A stretch of 41,661 nt of DNA from Nemertoderma westbladi (taxonomy: Eukaryota; Xenacoelomorpha; Nemertodermatida; Nemertodermatidae). The stretch covers positions 1 through 41,661 of the forward strand of contig JAUCBJ010006555.1 of the NCBI GenBank assembly GCA_032718475.1, read 5' to 3'. Numbering within the stretch: position 1 is the first letter of the stretch; the number at the start of each line of letters is the position of its first letter. The position numbers and the translations under genes were made by a program. The notes beneath the pieces were generated by a model. It was not told the DNA's origin and searched no databases. It saw only the letters and a program-made list of their open reading frames with translations. Shown here piece by piece: positions 1-9,523 of the stretch.

Positions 1-1236
1 GATTAAAATCAATGAGACGGGAGAATCTATTCACTTTCAGGCATAAAGTAGTCCTATAGCGGGTGACTGTTGAACTGATTTTCAACAAAACAAATTTTCA
101 ACTTGGCAGCTTTAAATTCGACAAAGTTATAAGCATGTCAATATCATAACGACGACAACGATTTCACTTTCAGACCTTTGGCCCTCTAGCGGCAGACTGG
201 AGAACTGCAGATGGATTCGCCTCCTTTGAAAGTCACAGCTAATGGTCTAATACATATCTGCCAAGTTTCAGCTTAAACGGATTAAAAGCAAAGAAATGGG
301 AGGGCATTTAATGTTTAGACATGTGGCCCTCTAGCGGGAGACCATTGCACTGATGGTGTCTGAAAGTCTCTCAAAAATCTCAACTTTAGCTCATATTGAT
401 ACCTACAAATTTTCAACTTGGCAGCTTTAAATCCGACAAAGTTATTAGCATGTCAAAATCGTAACGACGACAACGATTTCACTTTCAGACCTTTGGCCCT
501 CTAGCGGCAGACTGGAGAACTGCAGATGGATTCGCCTCCTTTGAAAGTCACAGCTAATGGTCTAATACATATCTGCCAAGTTTCAGCTTAAACGGATTAA
601 AAGCAAAGAAATGGGAGGGCATTTAATGTTTAGACATGTGGCCCTCTAGCGGGAGACCATTGCACTGATGGTGTCTGAAAGTCTCTCAAAAATCTCAACT
701 TTAGCTCATATTGATACCTACAAATTTTCAACTTGGCAGCTTTAAATCCGACAAAGTTATTAGCATGTCAAAATCGTAACGACGACAACGATTTCACTTT
801 CAGACCTTTGGCCCTCTAGCGGCAGACTGGAGAACTGCAGATGGATTCGCCTCCTTTGAAAGTCACAGCTAATGGTCTAATACATATCTGCCAAGTTTCA
901 GCTTAAACGGATTAAAAGCAAAGAAATGGGAGGGCATTTAATGTTTAGACATGTGGCCCTCTAGCGGGAGACCATTGCACTGATGGTGTCTGAAAGTCTC
1001 TCAAAAATCTCAACTTTTGCTCATATTGATACCTACAAATTTTCAACTTGGCAGCTTTAAATCCGACAAAGTTATTAGCATGTCAAAATCGTAACGACGA
1101 CGACGACGACGACGACAACGACGACGACAACGACGACGACGACAACGACGACGACGACAACTATTTGCATAAATTGACCCACCCCCTAACAGTGTCAATT
1201 CGCTAAGGCTCCGCCAACTTCGTGGCTCGCCCCACA
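1..1236. mobile_element. Partial copy of a non-autonomous element with 315-bp core repeats and a CGA microsatellite
   Basis: Three tandem core units of 315 bp start at 171, 486 and 801 (each begins cagac.ttggccctctagc). They are followed by an imperfect (CGA/ACG)n tract at about 1093-1170 and a conserved tail ending ggctcgccccaca at 1236. The left end is cut by the window edge. The same architecture recurs at 5338-6766, and the tail sequence is seen again near 25110. A left flank, tandem core, microsatellite and fixed tail is the known layout of HINE/DINE-like (Helentron-associated) and pearl-type elements. That class assignment is inference, because no helicase or diagnostic 3' hairpin was seen. 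The short ORFs here come from the microsatellite and are not genes. Confidence 0.75.
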
Positions 1237-2159
1237 ATAGGGCTCCCCTTAATAATGGTAACACAATGTAATATATTCTTTATACTGTAGGCCTAGTATT
1301 ATTTTTCCATGGCTTGCGTTATGGGCGAATGATTACTCAGTTATATTTAGTATTGTAAGTTCGTTGTTAATAATATTCCTTATAATTGTATACCTTTGCG
1401 GCTAATATCTTCTACTACTTGAATTACTTAATTTAATTAATTAATCAACCTATTTTTAATTGATTTATTGGGTATTTTAATTTCTAAATAATAAAATATC
1501 CATATATAATATAATTAAAATAATTTTTTCCTTGTGCGTGCACTTTTATTTATATGTGTTACATTATGCAGAACATCATTATATTTATCATATCTACCTT
1601 TTATTGTCGGCAAGTCCGAATTAAGTTAAATTAAGAATTATTTGTTTACTTATTTTTTGAATTATTAACAAAACTTCGCCTGCAGGTCGTGCGTTATATT
1701 TCACCTGGAAACTGCTGCTAGAAACACCCAGTGTCACAATACATTTATAGGACTGTAGGAAGGGATCTAGGGGTCTTAACCTCGAATGATAAGTTTATTT
1801 TACCGAAAATAACTTATCACAACACACATTGTTACTATCAGTGTCACAATGACACACCGACTGACACTGACACACTTACAGTACTTGACTACAGCAATTA
1901 TACTGCCTGACAGACTAATGCTGAAATGCAAAACACCACGGTAATGTAATACATAACTGTAATAGGCCTACAGCTACAGAGTCACTACTTGACAATCATC
2001 TGGACTAATCAGGAAATATGATTCGCCTACGCGTATGCATAGGCCTACGCGTATGTTAAATCGCTCAATGTAATTTATAGATACGTGGATACTTACGCAC
2101 ATAAGTGGATACGTACGGCATACGTTGAAAAGTAAAACCCGTAATTACTGTAATTACCT
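1237..2159. other. AT-rich spacer with no recognisable gene
   Basis: I see no coding sequence, RNA gene or clear repeat here. The only small feature is a 12-bp direct repeat (cctacgcgtatg) at about 2027 and 2043. It sits just outside the left flank of the inverted repeat that starts near 2160. Confidence 0.5.
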
Positions 2160-2554
2160 AATTTCAGAATTTTAGTACCGATACACTACACTGTCTGTAG
2201 CCTACCTTTTAAATAGTTACCACTAATAAATTTCAATTAATTGATAGGCCAAACTGGATACATTTCACATTTATCAGTTTAATGGACCATGACTCAGCGT
2301 CTGTCCAGTCCACTGTTACGGATAGCGGCACCACTCCACACTACAGTAGTTCCAACAGAACAGATCTACAGATCAGTCCACAAATTCATACGTGCTCGGA
2401 AAAACTACTTGTTCCCCATTTGATAGTCACAGATAGCGAAAATATCGGACCGTTTTTAGCCAAAAGACCGGATGGCAAAGGGATTGTCCCAATGAATAAA
2501 AGTATATATACAAATATATAAAATCATACCGCCGTAACGTATAGTGCTCCTCTT
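2160..2554 (+). repeat. Left flank of a large inverted repeat, next to the 68-bp satellite
   Basis: Sequence from about 2160 to 2350 matches the reverse complement of about 23400-23690. Shared stretches include ttgataggccaaactgga and the start of a short ORF, atggaycatgact, followed by gttacggatagcgg. Identity is clear but diverged. In both places the 68-bp array lies directly inside this flank, so flank and array form one unit present in opposite orientations. A 79-codon ORF at 2282-2521 starts with the conserved ATG. Its first codons are partly kept in the other copy (M-D-H-D, then V-T-D-S-G-T-T). I do not recognise a product. Confidence 0.65.
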
Positions 2555-5229
2555 ACCCTCAATTGGTAAATAATCATTTATTGTACTGTATATAGGCCCG
2601 CCGTTGTAACCTTCTCCTTTCTCTTAATTGATAAAGTGATTGTTTATTGTTTTGGTTTGAAAAACCTGCCTCTGCAACCTGCTCCTTTCCCTCAATTGGT
2701 AATGATATCGTTTATTGTTTTAGTTGGAAAAGCCCGTCTCTATTACATGCGCCTTTTCCTCATTTTGTATTGCGACAGTTTATTGTTTTGGTTAGAAAAA
2801 CCTGCCTCTGTAACCTGCTCCTTTCCCTCATTTGGTAAAGTGGCCGTTTATTGTTTTTGTTAGAAAAGCCCGCCCCTGTCAGCCTGTAACCTGCTCAGTT
2901 TCCCTAATTGGTAAAGTGATCATTTATTATTTGGGTTAGAAAACCTCGCCTCTGTAATCTGCTCCTTTCCCCCTATTGGTAATGTTATCGTTTATTGTTT
3001 TGGTTAGAAACGCCCGTCTATGTTACCTGTTCCTTTCTCTTAATAATTGTTAAGTGATTGTTTTGGTTTGAAAAACCTCCTTCTGGAACCTGCTCCCTTC
3101 CCTCAATATCTAAAGTGATCGTTTATTGTTTTGATTAGAAAATCCCGTCTATGTACCCAGCTCCTTACCCTCAATTGGTTAAGTGATCGTTTATTATTTT
3201 GGTTAGAAAAGCCCGCCTCTGTAACCTGCTCCTTTCCCTCAATTGGTAATGATATCGTTTATTGTTTTGGTTTGAAAAGCCCATCTCAGTTACATGCTCC
3301 TTTTCCTCATTTGGTATTGTGACCGTTTATTGTTTTGGTTAGAAAAGCCCACCTTTGTAACCGACTTATTCCCCTCATTTGGTAAAGTGACCGTTTATTA
3401 TTTTGGTTAGAAAGGCCCGCCTCTATAACCTGTTCCTTTCCCTCAATTGGTAGAGTGATCATTTATTGTCTGGGTTAGAAAACCCCGCCTCTGTAGTCTG
3501 CTCCTCTCCCTCAATTGGTAATGTTATCGTTTATTGTTTTGGTTAGAAAAGCCTGCCTATGTTACCTGCTCCTTTCTCTTAATAATTGTTTATTGTTTTG
3601 GGTTGAAAAAACCTCTCTGGAACCTGTTCCCTTCCCTTAATTGGTAAAGTGATAGTTTATTGTTTTGGTTAGAAAAGCCCGCCTCTATAACTCGCTCCTT
3701 TCCCTCACTTGGTAATGATATCGTTTATTGTTTTGGTTAGAAAATAGCTCATCTCTGTTACATGCTCCTTTTCCTCAATTGGTATTGTGACCGTTTATTG
3801 TTTTGGTTAGAAAAGCCCGCCTCTATAACCTGCTCCTTTCCATCAATTGGTAAAGCGATCATTTATTGTTTGGGTTATAAAAGCCTATGTCTATGTTACC
3901 TGCTCCTTTTTCCGCATTTGATATTGTAACCGTTTATTGTTTTGGTTAGAAAAGCCCCATCTGTAACCTGCTTGTTTCTCTCAATTGGTATTGTTATCGT
4001 TTATTGTTTTGGTTAGAAAAGCCCGCCTCTATAACTCGCTCCTTTCCCTCACTTGGTAATGATATCGTTTATTGTTTTGGTTAGAAAAGCCCATCTCAGT
4101 TACATGCTCCTTTTCCTCATTTGGTATTGTGACCGTTTATTGTTTTGGTTAGAAAAGCCCACCTTTGTAACCTATTTATTCCCCTCATTTGGTAAAGTGA
4201 CTGTGACGGGATCAGGGGATCCCGACCGGTGAATTAAGTTACGCGTCACCGCGTTGTTGGAAAGAAGATAGTGTGTTGTTGTTATTGTCTTGATATTGTT
4301 ATAGATTAACGGTAATGAGATATATGATAGCACGGTAATATAGATAATGCAGTTGCAGTACAGCAGTAATGAGATAATCTGACAGTAACGGTGACGGTAC
4401 AAAATGTCACTGGTCCCCACTGTGTGACTGAGATGACTGAAAGGGGCACAAGCACTAACCGGTAATATATATATTGGTTAGCTACATTACTTATGGCCCT
4501 TGTACCTAGCGGATGCATTTCCTGGCTCTGATTGGCCAATAACCTAATTCTCGGCTCTCATCTCTGTGGGAGTGTTTCCCCCCCCCCCCCCCCCCCGCTG
4601 CTGTCACTTTCCTCTCCCGGAGGTTTAACCTCTGACCTCCCTTTGTGTGGCCCTTCGGGGTTTGTTGTCCCCGTTTATTGGGTGTGTGATACGAGGTTAA
4701 TTGGGGATTAACCTCGTATCCCCAATATTGCTAAAAGGTGCCACTTCCCAACTTTATGGGGTGGTGAGCGGAATTTAATCCGCTCACAGTGACCGTTTAT
4801 TATTTTGGTTAGAAAGGCCCGCCTCTATAACCTGTTCCTTTCCCTCAATTGGTAGAGTGATCATTTATTGTCTGGGTTAGAAAACCCCGCCTCTGTAGTC
4901 TGCTCCTCTCCCTCAATTGGTAATGCTATCGTTTATTGTTTTGGTTAGAAAAGCCTGTCTATGTTACCTGCTCCTCTCTCTTATGTAATAATTGTTTATT
5001 GTGTGTTTTGGATTGAAAAAAAACCTCTCTCTGGAACCTGTTCCCTTCCCTTAATTGGTAAAGTGATAGTTTATTGTTTTGGTTAGAAAAGCCCGCCTCT
5101 ATAACTCGCTCCTTTCCCTCACTTGGTAATGATATCGTTTATTGCTTTGGTTAGAAAAGCCCATCTCTGTTACATGCTCCTTTTCCTCAATTGGTATTGT
5201 GACCGTTTATTGTTTTGGTTAGAAAAGCC
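2555..5229 (+). repeat. 68-bp satellite array (plus orientation), interrupted by a solo LTR
   Basis: Degenerate head-to-tail units contain gtttattgttttggttag, then gcccgcctctgtaacctg and ccctcaattggtaaagtga. Measured spacings at 3189, 3257 and 3325 are exactly 68 bp, and a few units are shorter. The array continues after the BEL insertion at 20429-20640, and an inverted array lies at 22735-23400. ORFs of 60-75 codons across it are frame accidents, since 68 is not a multiple of 3. There are no unique spacers, so it is not a CRISPR array. Confidence 0.9.
4202..4788. mobile_element. Solo LTR (587 bp) inside the 68-bp array
   Basis: The block starts TGTGACGGG and ends CGCTCACA, so it has TG...CA ends. 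It is flanked by a perfect 5-bp duplication GTGAC (4197-4201 and 4789-4793). Removing it restores an uninterrupted 68-bp satellite unit. No internal retroelement sequence is present, so LTR-LTR recombination is the simplest origin. A run of about 19 C at 4578-4596 lies inside. It differs from the BEL LTR at 5230, so a second LTR family is involved, and its superfamily cannot be told. Small ORFs across it are not supported as genes. Confidence 0.85.
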
Positions 5230-7813
5230 TGTTCGCGCTTTCAGACCTTTAGCAGTTTAACCTGCCAATTTTAGGTGTCCTCTTGTTAATAAATCGACTT
5301 TAGCCTATAACAAGTATTTAGTGCACATGAAGATACACGAAGTGGGGCCTTCGCGCAGCTCGTGACTTAAATTTAATTTAAGTACTAATTCGAAAGTATT
5401 ACTGTATTAGCAAATTTGAAGCAGATTTCGCCTAATCACTTTTTACCTCTTTCATTTCTATTCAGACATTTCTGACTCTAGCGGTATAGTGAGAACTGAA
5501 GATGGATTAGGGTCTCCAGCCCCACAAAGACACAGCCTATGGATGAATAGTACATACGTACATCGGCCAAGTTTCATCTTGAATAACGGATAACGAAATG
5601 AGAGACGGATCTCACTTTCAGAAATTTCGTCGTATAGCGGCAGACCGATTAAATCTCCCCCCCCCCCCCCCCCCCCCCCCACAAAGACGCAGCATGTGGT
5701 CCAGAATATATGGCAAGATTCAGCTTAAACTGATTAAAATCAATGAGACGGGAGAATCTATTCACTTTCAGGCATAAAGTAGTCCTATAGCGGGTGACTG
5801 TTGAACTGATTTTCAACAAAACAAATTTTCAACTTGGCAGCTTTAAATTCGACAAAGTTATAAGCATGTCAATATCATAACGACGACAACGATTTCACTT
5901 TCAGACATTTGGCCCTCTAGCGGCAGACTGGAGAACTGCAGATGGATTCGCCTCCTTTGAAAGTCACAGCTAATGGTCTAATACATATCTGCCAAGTTTC
6001 AGCTTAAACGGATTAAAAGCAAAGAAATGGGAGGGCATTTAATGTTTAGACATGTGGCCCTCTAGCGGGAGACCATTGCACTGATGGTGTCTGAAAGTCT
6101 CTCAAAAATCTCAACTTTAGCTCATATTGATACCTACAAATTTTCAAATTGACAGCTTTAAATCCGACAAAGTTATTAGCATGTCAAAATCGTAACGACG
6201 ACAACGATTTCACTTTCAGACCTTTGGCCCTCTAGCGGCATACTGGAGAACTGCAGATGGATTCGCCTCCTTTGAAAGTCACAGCTAATGGTCTAATACA
6301 TATCTGCCAAGTTTCAGCTTAAACGGATTAAAAGCAAAGAAATGGGAGGGCATTTAATGTTTAGACATGTGGCCCTCTAGCGGGAGACCATTGCACTGAT
6401 GGTGTCTGAAAGTCTCTCAAAAATCTCAACTTTTGCTCATATTGATACCTACAAATTTTCAACTTGGCAGCTTTAAATCCGACAAAGTTATTAGCATGTC
6501 AAAATCGTAATGACGACGACGACGACAACGACGACGACGACGACGACGACAACGACGATGACGATGACGACGACAACTATTTGCATAAATTGACCCACCC
6601 CCTAACAGTGTCAATTCGCTAAGGCTCCGCCAACTTCGTGGCTCGCCCCACAACGACGACGACAACGACGACGACGACGACGACGACAACTATTTGCATA
6701 AATTGACCCACCCCCTAACAGTGTCAATTCGCTAAGGCTCCGCCAACTTCGTGGCTCGCCCCACAATAGCCGAAGCCAGTCTATGCGCGATCATTCACCC
6801 ACTGTTAAGGGAGACTGGATTCGGGTGCTTTGAAAGTTATTGAGGTGCAGACCTACTGTATTATTCGATTGATCGTTACTATATAATCTCTGAAAAATAT
6901 ATTTACTTTCGGGGAAATATTAACAGTTCCTTTAGGACGTGGCACTTTAAGTATAAAACAGAGTTATGACTTATACTAAACACAACGAGATGGCCACTGA
7001 GTTTCGTAAGTAGCGCATTCTTTAGGAGATGCTTTATTAGCTGTCACACCACTTCACACGACTTCACACTACTTCGCACTGATCTGCCGAACGTCACTGA
7101 ATTTGATCATATATAAGGAGGATAGCAACTGACACATGTAGGGATTATGAAATAGCATTTAATTCACACAAAAACCACTATAATGTAAGTCGCAGTTGCT
7201 ACAGGTAACCGGTCCCTCTTACCTTCAGTAATCAAGAAGATTGGGGGTTTTATGATTATTTATCGGTATTCTCCAAATATAACAGCATATCCATCAATAT
7301 ACAACAATTAATAACAGACAGTAAACAGAAGTAAAATAGTGCGGTGAATAGGATTGTTCCCAGAGTCAGCAATGTTTCAGGTGGTATGGTCAGATAATAG
7401 ATTTACGTTCTTGTAATCAAAGCCATCTAATGTTTGGCCAAAGTCTGACACTTCTACAGAAGTACATAAGAATTCTAAGCCGGTGTTCTGAGGCTCAGAA
7501 AAGGTAAACAAAGACCGTGATGCATTGCGCGGTTTTCCGTAGGCCCTTGTCCAACATAAAATGAAAATCGCTCTGATTGGCTGAGCAGAACAAAGAAAGG
7601 TTCCACGTTTACAGTAAATCAGCTGACAGATTTCGTCATCTGAGCTCCAGTCTTTTATAGTATTAAGCGCATTGCGGCAAAAAATGACTTGTTATGTCCG
7701 CTAAAGCACCTACACGGTACATTGCGGAGAAAAATGACTTGTTATGTCCGCTAAAGTACCTACACGGTATATTGCGGAGAAAATGACTTGTTATGTCCGC
7801 AAAAGCTTTTACA
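5230..7813 (-). repeat. 3' LTR of the BEL element, split by a nested insertion
   Basis: LTR sequence runs 5230-5337 and resumes at about 6767-7813, matching 19265-20428 in order. The middle 5338-6766 is absent from the other LTR. Both LTRs carry direct repeats near their right end (attgcggagaaaatgacttg, two or three copies). On the minus strand the LTR starts TGTAAAAGC. The bases next to its inner edge (7814-7830) give a short purine-rich tract, GGGAGCGG on the minus strand, a possible but weak polypurine tract. Confidence 0.92.
5338..6766. mobile_element. Nested element with 315-bp core repeats (second copy), inserted in the BEL LTR
   Basis: This is the same family as 1-1236. Full core units start at 5902 and 6217, 315 bp apart. 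A more diverged unit lies at about 5450-5730, followed by the CGA microsatellite and the tail. It begins near gtggggccttcgcgcagc and ends gctcgccccaca, giving short inverted ends (GTGGGGC/GCCCCAC). The tail with its microsatellite is duplicated: ctatttgcata begins at about 6577 and again 113 bp later. A run of 24 C lies at 5657-5680. The exact insertion point is blurred by small changes, so no target duplication is claimed. Confidence 0.8.
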
Positions 7814-7890
7814 CCGCTCCCAGAAAATGGGATTTAATTCTATAAAATATAAAAAATCACAGTTTCTAAAATATAAAAATACTCTAACAG

Positions 7891-9309
7891 TTAGTCCTTC
7901 TTACGTGAACGGCGTTTACGCAGTTTTTTGAGGCTAGCAAGAGTCCTTTTCTCTTTGTGGCGAGCCACTTTACTAGGAGGGCTATAACTCCTGGGTGAAG
8001 GGTGCAATACAATTGCATCGGAAGGTTTAGGGTTACGGTCGGTGTATCCACCGGTCGAGGTACCCGGTTGATCGTTATCAACCTCAGTGGAACGAGGTCG
8101 AACAACCTTGAGAGCGTGTTTTAAGACAGCAGCTCTTACTGGTCCCTGACGGGTCATTTGCACGAGAGCAGTAGGTGGACCGTGTGTAGTGAGAAATTTC
8201 CTCGGTTTGATGGTTCTTTCCAACTCGCGTTCTCGGGCTCTATCGGAATCGATATGCTTCTCCTCGAGCTGATTTTCCTCCGCTTGTCGTTGGAAGCATT
8301 CGTCCAAAACTCTTGCAGAGAGTAGGGTCGTCCAAGTTCGATATCTTCTTAGAGATTCTGGATTTCCCGATCGAACTGAAATAAAGCTAATTTGTTTACC
8401 GCTTGGACTTGCTGCTGCAATTTACGTTTCTCTAAACAATCGTAGGTTCCCTTTCCGATCTTTTGTCGAGTAGTGTCTAACGCGTTTTGTTCAACTCTCT
8501 CCTCCACCTCGGTGACAGGTTGTATCGGGGTTAGACCGGGACGATTATACGGGTTGAACGGCGATATTAGGTGTCCGCGTCCCAATCCAGCTAGGTAGGA
8601 TGGGCGAATATCTAGGGAGCCAACAACTGGAGTGCCACCGACTAATTGTTCGGGTAACACTAGATCTTTGAACAATGAGTGCAGTTCAGGAGGATCGGTC
8701 ATACTATTAGGATCAAGCGTCTGAGGTCTCACTAGGGAGTGAGGAGGCCTGACCGAGTACTCCGGAACTCTGATCATAGGTTTATTTAAGGATCGTTTGA
8801 GTCGAGCGAGCGTAGGTGATACGTCGAACAAGTTTCGCTCGAAACTCCCGTAAATATAGCGAGTAAAACTGTGTTTAGCGCAATGTCTACGTGGATGTTT
8901 ATGTCTTTCCGTGTGTTAGTTGGGTCTAGGGCATTCATTGTAATAATACCAAAGACGCACGTCTTGTAAGGGAAATGCGGGTGATCTTTCTCCAGTTTTA
9001 CAATGTCTCTCTCAAGAATTCCAAATATACGTTGAAGTCACTGCGTTTATCCGGTTCTTTAAAGTCTTCTCTTTCGAGTTGGTTTCGAAAAGAATTTTCG
9101 TGTTCGATTCTCAGTTTATCGTTCCGACTCCGCTGGGTATGATATTTAAATAGGATCATTTCCCTTTCGGTGTCTACATCGTCCATATCGTGTAAATCGA
9201 TAGGATGGCCAGTAGTTAAGAAGTCTATATACGTACCATTACGATGCGTATAGCGAGCGGTGAATTTTCTACAGTCCAATTCACCCGTGAGCTGTTCCTT
9301 TGACATCAT
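7891..9309 (-). pseudogene. Third ORF of the BEL element, downstream of pol, function unknown
   Basis: After pol, a further coding-like stretch begins with ATG at 9309. It overlaps the pol tail (which stops at 9281-9283) by 29 bp in another frame. It reads open as 103 codons (9309-8998), 160 codons (8831-8349) and 138 codons (8307-7891), the last two in different frames. Reading also continues between the pieces without stops in alternative frames, so it looks like one gene of roughly 450-470 codons broken by frameshifts. The product is charged and proline-containing. It has no signal peptide or membrane segment, so it does not look like an envelope. The C-terminus is strongly basic (K-K-L-R-K-R-R-S-R-K-K-D). 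I recognise no domain. Canonical BEL/Pao elements have no ORF here, apart from env in some lineages. Confidence 0.55.
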
Positions 9310-9466
9310 TCCTGTTCCGCACTAAACCATCATCGGATATATGAGTCTCGATGATACGACCTGTCTGCCACCGCTTACATGGAAGATCTGATTCCACAAT
9401 AAGGACCATGTCTCCGGCGCTGACGTTTTCTTGCTGCGCAAACCATTTGGTTCGATTTCGATTTCG
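9281..9466 (-). pseudogene. C-terminal tail of BEL pol (DUF5641-like domain), detached by a foldback
   Basis: Minus-strand translation in a frame different from the integrase ORF gives W-F-A-Q-Q-E-N-V-S-A-G-D-M-V-L-I-V. This is followed by L-P-C-K-R-W-Q-T-G-R-I-I-E and D-D-G-L-V-R. The pattern matches the small domain (DUF5641) that follows the integrase in BEL/Pao polyproteins. It stops at 9281-9283. The connection to the integrase is lost at the perfect palindrome 9467-9523 plus a short TTCGAT repeat (9451-9470), which shifts the frame and replaces conserved residues. Confidence 0.75.
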
Positions 9467-9523
9467 ATTTCGAAAACATTATCTGCCTACGCTACAAGCG
9501 TAGGCAGATAATGTTTTCGAAAT
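9467..9523. repeat. Perfect 27-bp palindrome with a 3-nt loop in the pol tail
   Basis: Bases 9467-9493 are the exact reverse complement of 9497-9523, with the loop ACA at 9494-9496. It lies where BEL/Pao pol is normally conserved (between integrase and DUF5641), so it is an acquired rearrangement and not a native signal. A fold-back template switch during reverse transcription or repair is the likely cause. Confidence 0.95.

Noticed and set aside
2636-3322. Several 60-80-codon plus-strand ORFs with F-G-L-K/L-P-A-S repeats
   Set aside because: They are chance open frames in the degenerate 68-bp satellite. The unit length is not a multiple of three and the frame changes from unit to unit.
2555-5229. 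CRISPR-like regular array
   Set aside because: Units are head-to-tail with no unique spacers, are degenerate, and the sequence is eukaryotic.
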